Shown here: piece after piece, positions 63,507 through 64,000 of the stretch | How positions within the stretch are numbered: position 1 is the stretch's first letter | How the letters are laid out: every line of letters begins with the position of its first letter | NCBI GenBank assembly: GCA_012274445.1 | Contig: JAAROD010000094.1 | Coordinates: 496,001 to 560,000, forward strand | DNA from: Sclerotiophoma versabilis | Lineage: Eukaryota > Ascomycota > Dothideomycetes > Pleosporales > Didymellaceae | Length of the DNA stretch: 64,000 bases | Direction: 5' to 3' | Notes under the pieces: model-generated | What the model saw: only the letters and a program-made list of their open reading frames with translations | Told to the model about the DNA's origin: nothing | Databases searched by the model: none | Position numbers and translations under genes: made by a program

Positions 63507-64000
63507 TCATCGCCCGACAATCACCTTCTCAATACCTTCAACTCCCCTCATCGCAGCTCCGACGTGCCACGGCACGGTTCCATGTCTACTCCCTCTGACC
63601 CCCTTTAGCCTCGCAAGTAGCCCCAGGCCCCTGAACTGCTGCAGAATCTCCTTTAACAAATTCTCCGCCGTAGCCCTAGTCTGTGGGGTAGGCGTCCACA
63701 TGAGGCTGCTTGTCTGCTGCGGGCCTTGCGTCGGGGTGCTGGGCTGGCTCGCGGATGCACCAGGCGTCGGATTCGACCCGGCGTTAAGGTACGAGCCCGC
63801 AGCAGGGTGGGAGGGCGGTTCGGAGCCGCCAGGGGTAGGCGGGAAAGGCGAGGTAGCTGCGCGTGTGCTGCCGACTGCGCCAATCCAAAGGACGTTTACC
63901 GCGACGGTGATGGGACCTTGTTCCGTGTCTGTTGTCTCTTGAGGACTGCCGCCTGTGGAGCCGTTAGGGCCGCGCTTGACAAGCAAGCCTGAGATCAGCG
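63507..64000 (-). CDS. C-terminal part of a larger protein (cut by window edge)
   Basis: An open minus-strand frame enters from the window end and stops at 63507 after about 164 codons. The visible part has VKRGPNGSTGGSPQETTD, a GPITVAVNVLWIGAVGSTR segment, a Pro/Ser/Thr-rich linker with repeated TP, SPF and PGA elements, then a likely folded end with LLKEILQQFRGLGLLARLKG and GTVPWHVGAAMRGVEGIEK. I do not recognise the family. The start codon, upstream exons and total length lie outside the window. It converges with the small gene at 62745, with about 70 bp between stop codons. Confidence 0.6.
   Translation of the reverse strand, partial: LISGLLVKRGPNGSTGGSPQETTDTEQGPITVAVNVLWIGAVGSTRAATSPFPPTPGGSEPPSHPAAGSYLNAGSNPTPGASASQPSTPTQGPQQTSSLMWTPTPQTRATAENLLKEILQQFRGLGLLARLKGVRGSRHGTVPWHVGAAMRGVEGIEKVIVGR

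Overview
This window is nuclear DNA of a filamentous ascomycete, most likely a Dothideomycete of Pleosporales type. The evidence is genes with one to four introns of about 45-60 nt carrying GT...AG ends and CTRAC-like branch sites, an ER Hsp70 ending in HDEL, GPI-anchored and Ser/Thr-rich wall proteins, a Pth11-like receptor, a DUF2235 protein, a KCH1-type potassium transporter and a fungal Ty3/Gypsy chromovirus. The taxon is inferred from gene types and was not searched. Exon joins were worked out by hand from reading frame, splice signals and family continuity.

Layout. 0-9 kb: a cytochrome P450, a secreted S10 serine carboxypeptidase with an apparent in-frame deletion, and a large ThrE/PRM10-type membrane protein. 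9-15 kb: a gene-poor stretch with two decayed tandem copies of a Pth11-like receptor gene, a decayed MFS transporter, and a tRNA-Glu(CUC) gene that carries, besides a short ordinary anticodon-loop intron, a 52-nt insert in the D-loop with every hallmark of a spliceosomal intron. 15-20 kb: a membrane-anchored conserved hypothetical protein and a divergent pair, an O-methyltransferase and the intact paralogue of the dead receptor copies. 20-32 kb: a DUF2235 hydrolase, Mediator subunit MED7, two MDR oxidoreductases and a KCH1-like potassium transporter. 35-40 kb: an Asp f 4-like secreted protein and BiP/Kar2, whose third intron is unusually long and can fold into an extended stem.

41.8-48.8 kb: a complete, apparently recent LTR retrotransposon (501-bp LTRs, 5-bp target duplication GTCAT, gag, pol with chromodomain). 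It shows a Tf1-like self-priming arrangement, a T TTT TTA slippery heptamer at the gag/pol overlap, and an extra antisense ORF with Zn2Cys6 cysteine spacing and a coiled-coil-like stretch. 49-64 kb: an Old Yellow Enzyme-type flavin oxidoreductase, a DUF1769 protein, a secreted three-PAN/Apple-domain protein, a GPI-anchored GH16 glucanase with a very long Ser/Thr-rich stalk, a small hydrophilic protein, and the 3' end of a protein truncated by the window edge.

The genes do not form one pathway. Secreted or wall-associated functions (carboxypeptidase, Asp f 4-like, PAN protein, GH16) and ER folding (BiP) are scattered among housekeeping genes. The O-methyltransferase, receptor, receptor relics and MFS relic at 11-20 kb look like an accessory island in decay. 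The strongest candidate for something undescribed is the tRNA-Glu gene interrupted in its D-loop by a spliceosomal-type intron; next are the antisense Zn2Cys6-like gene of the retrotransposon and the structured BiP intron.
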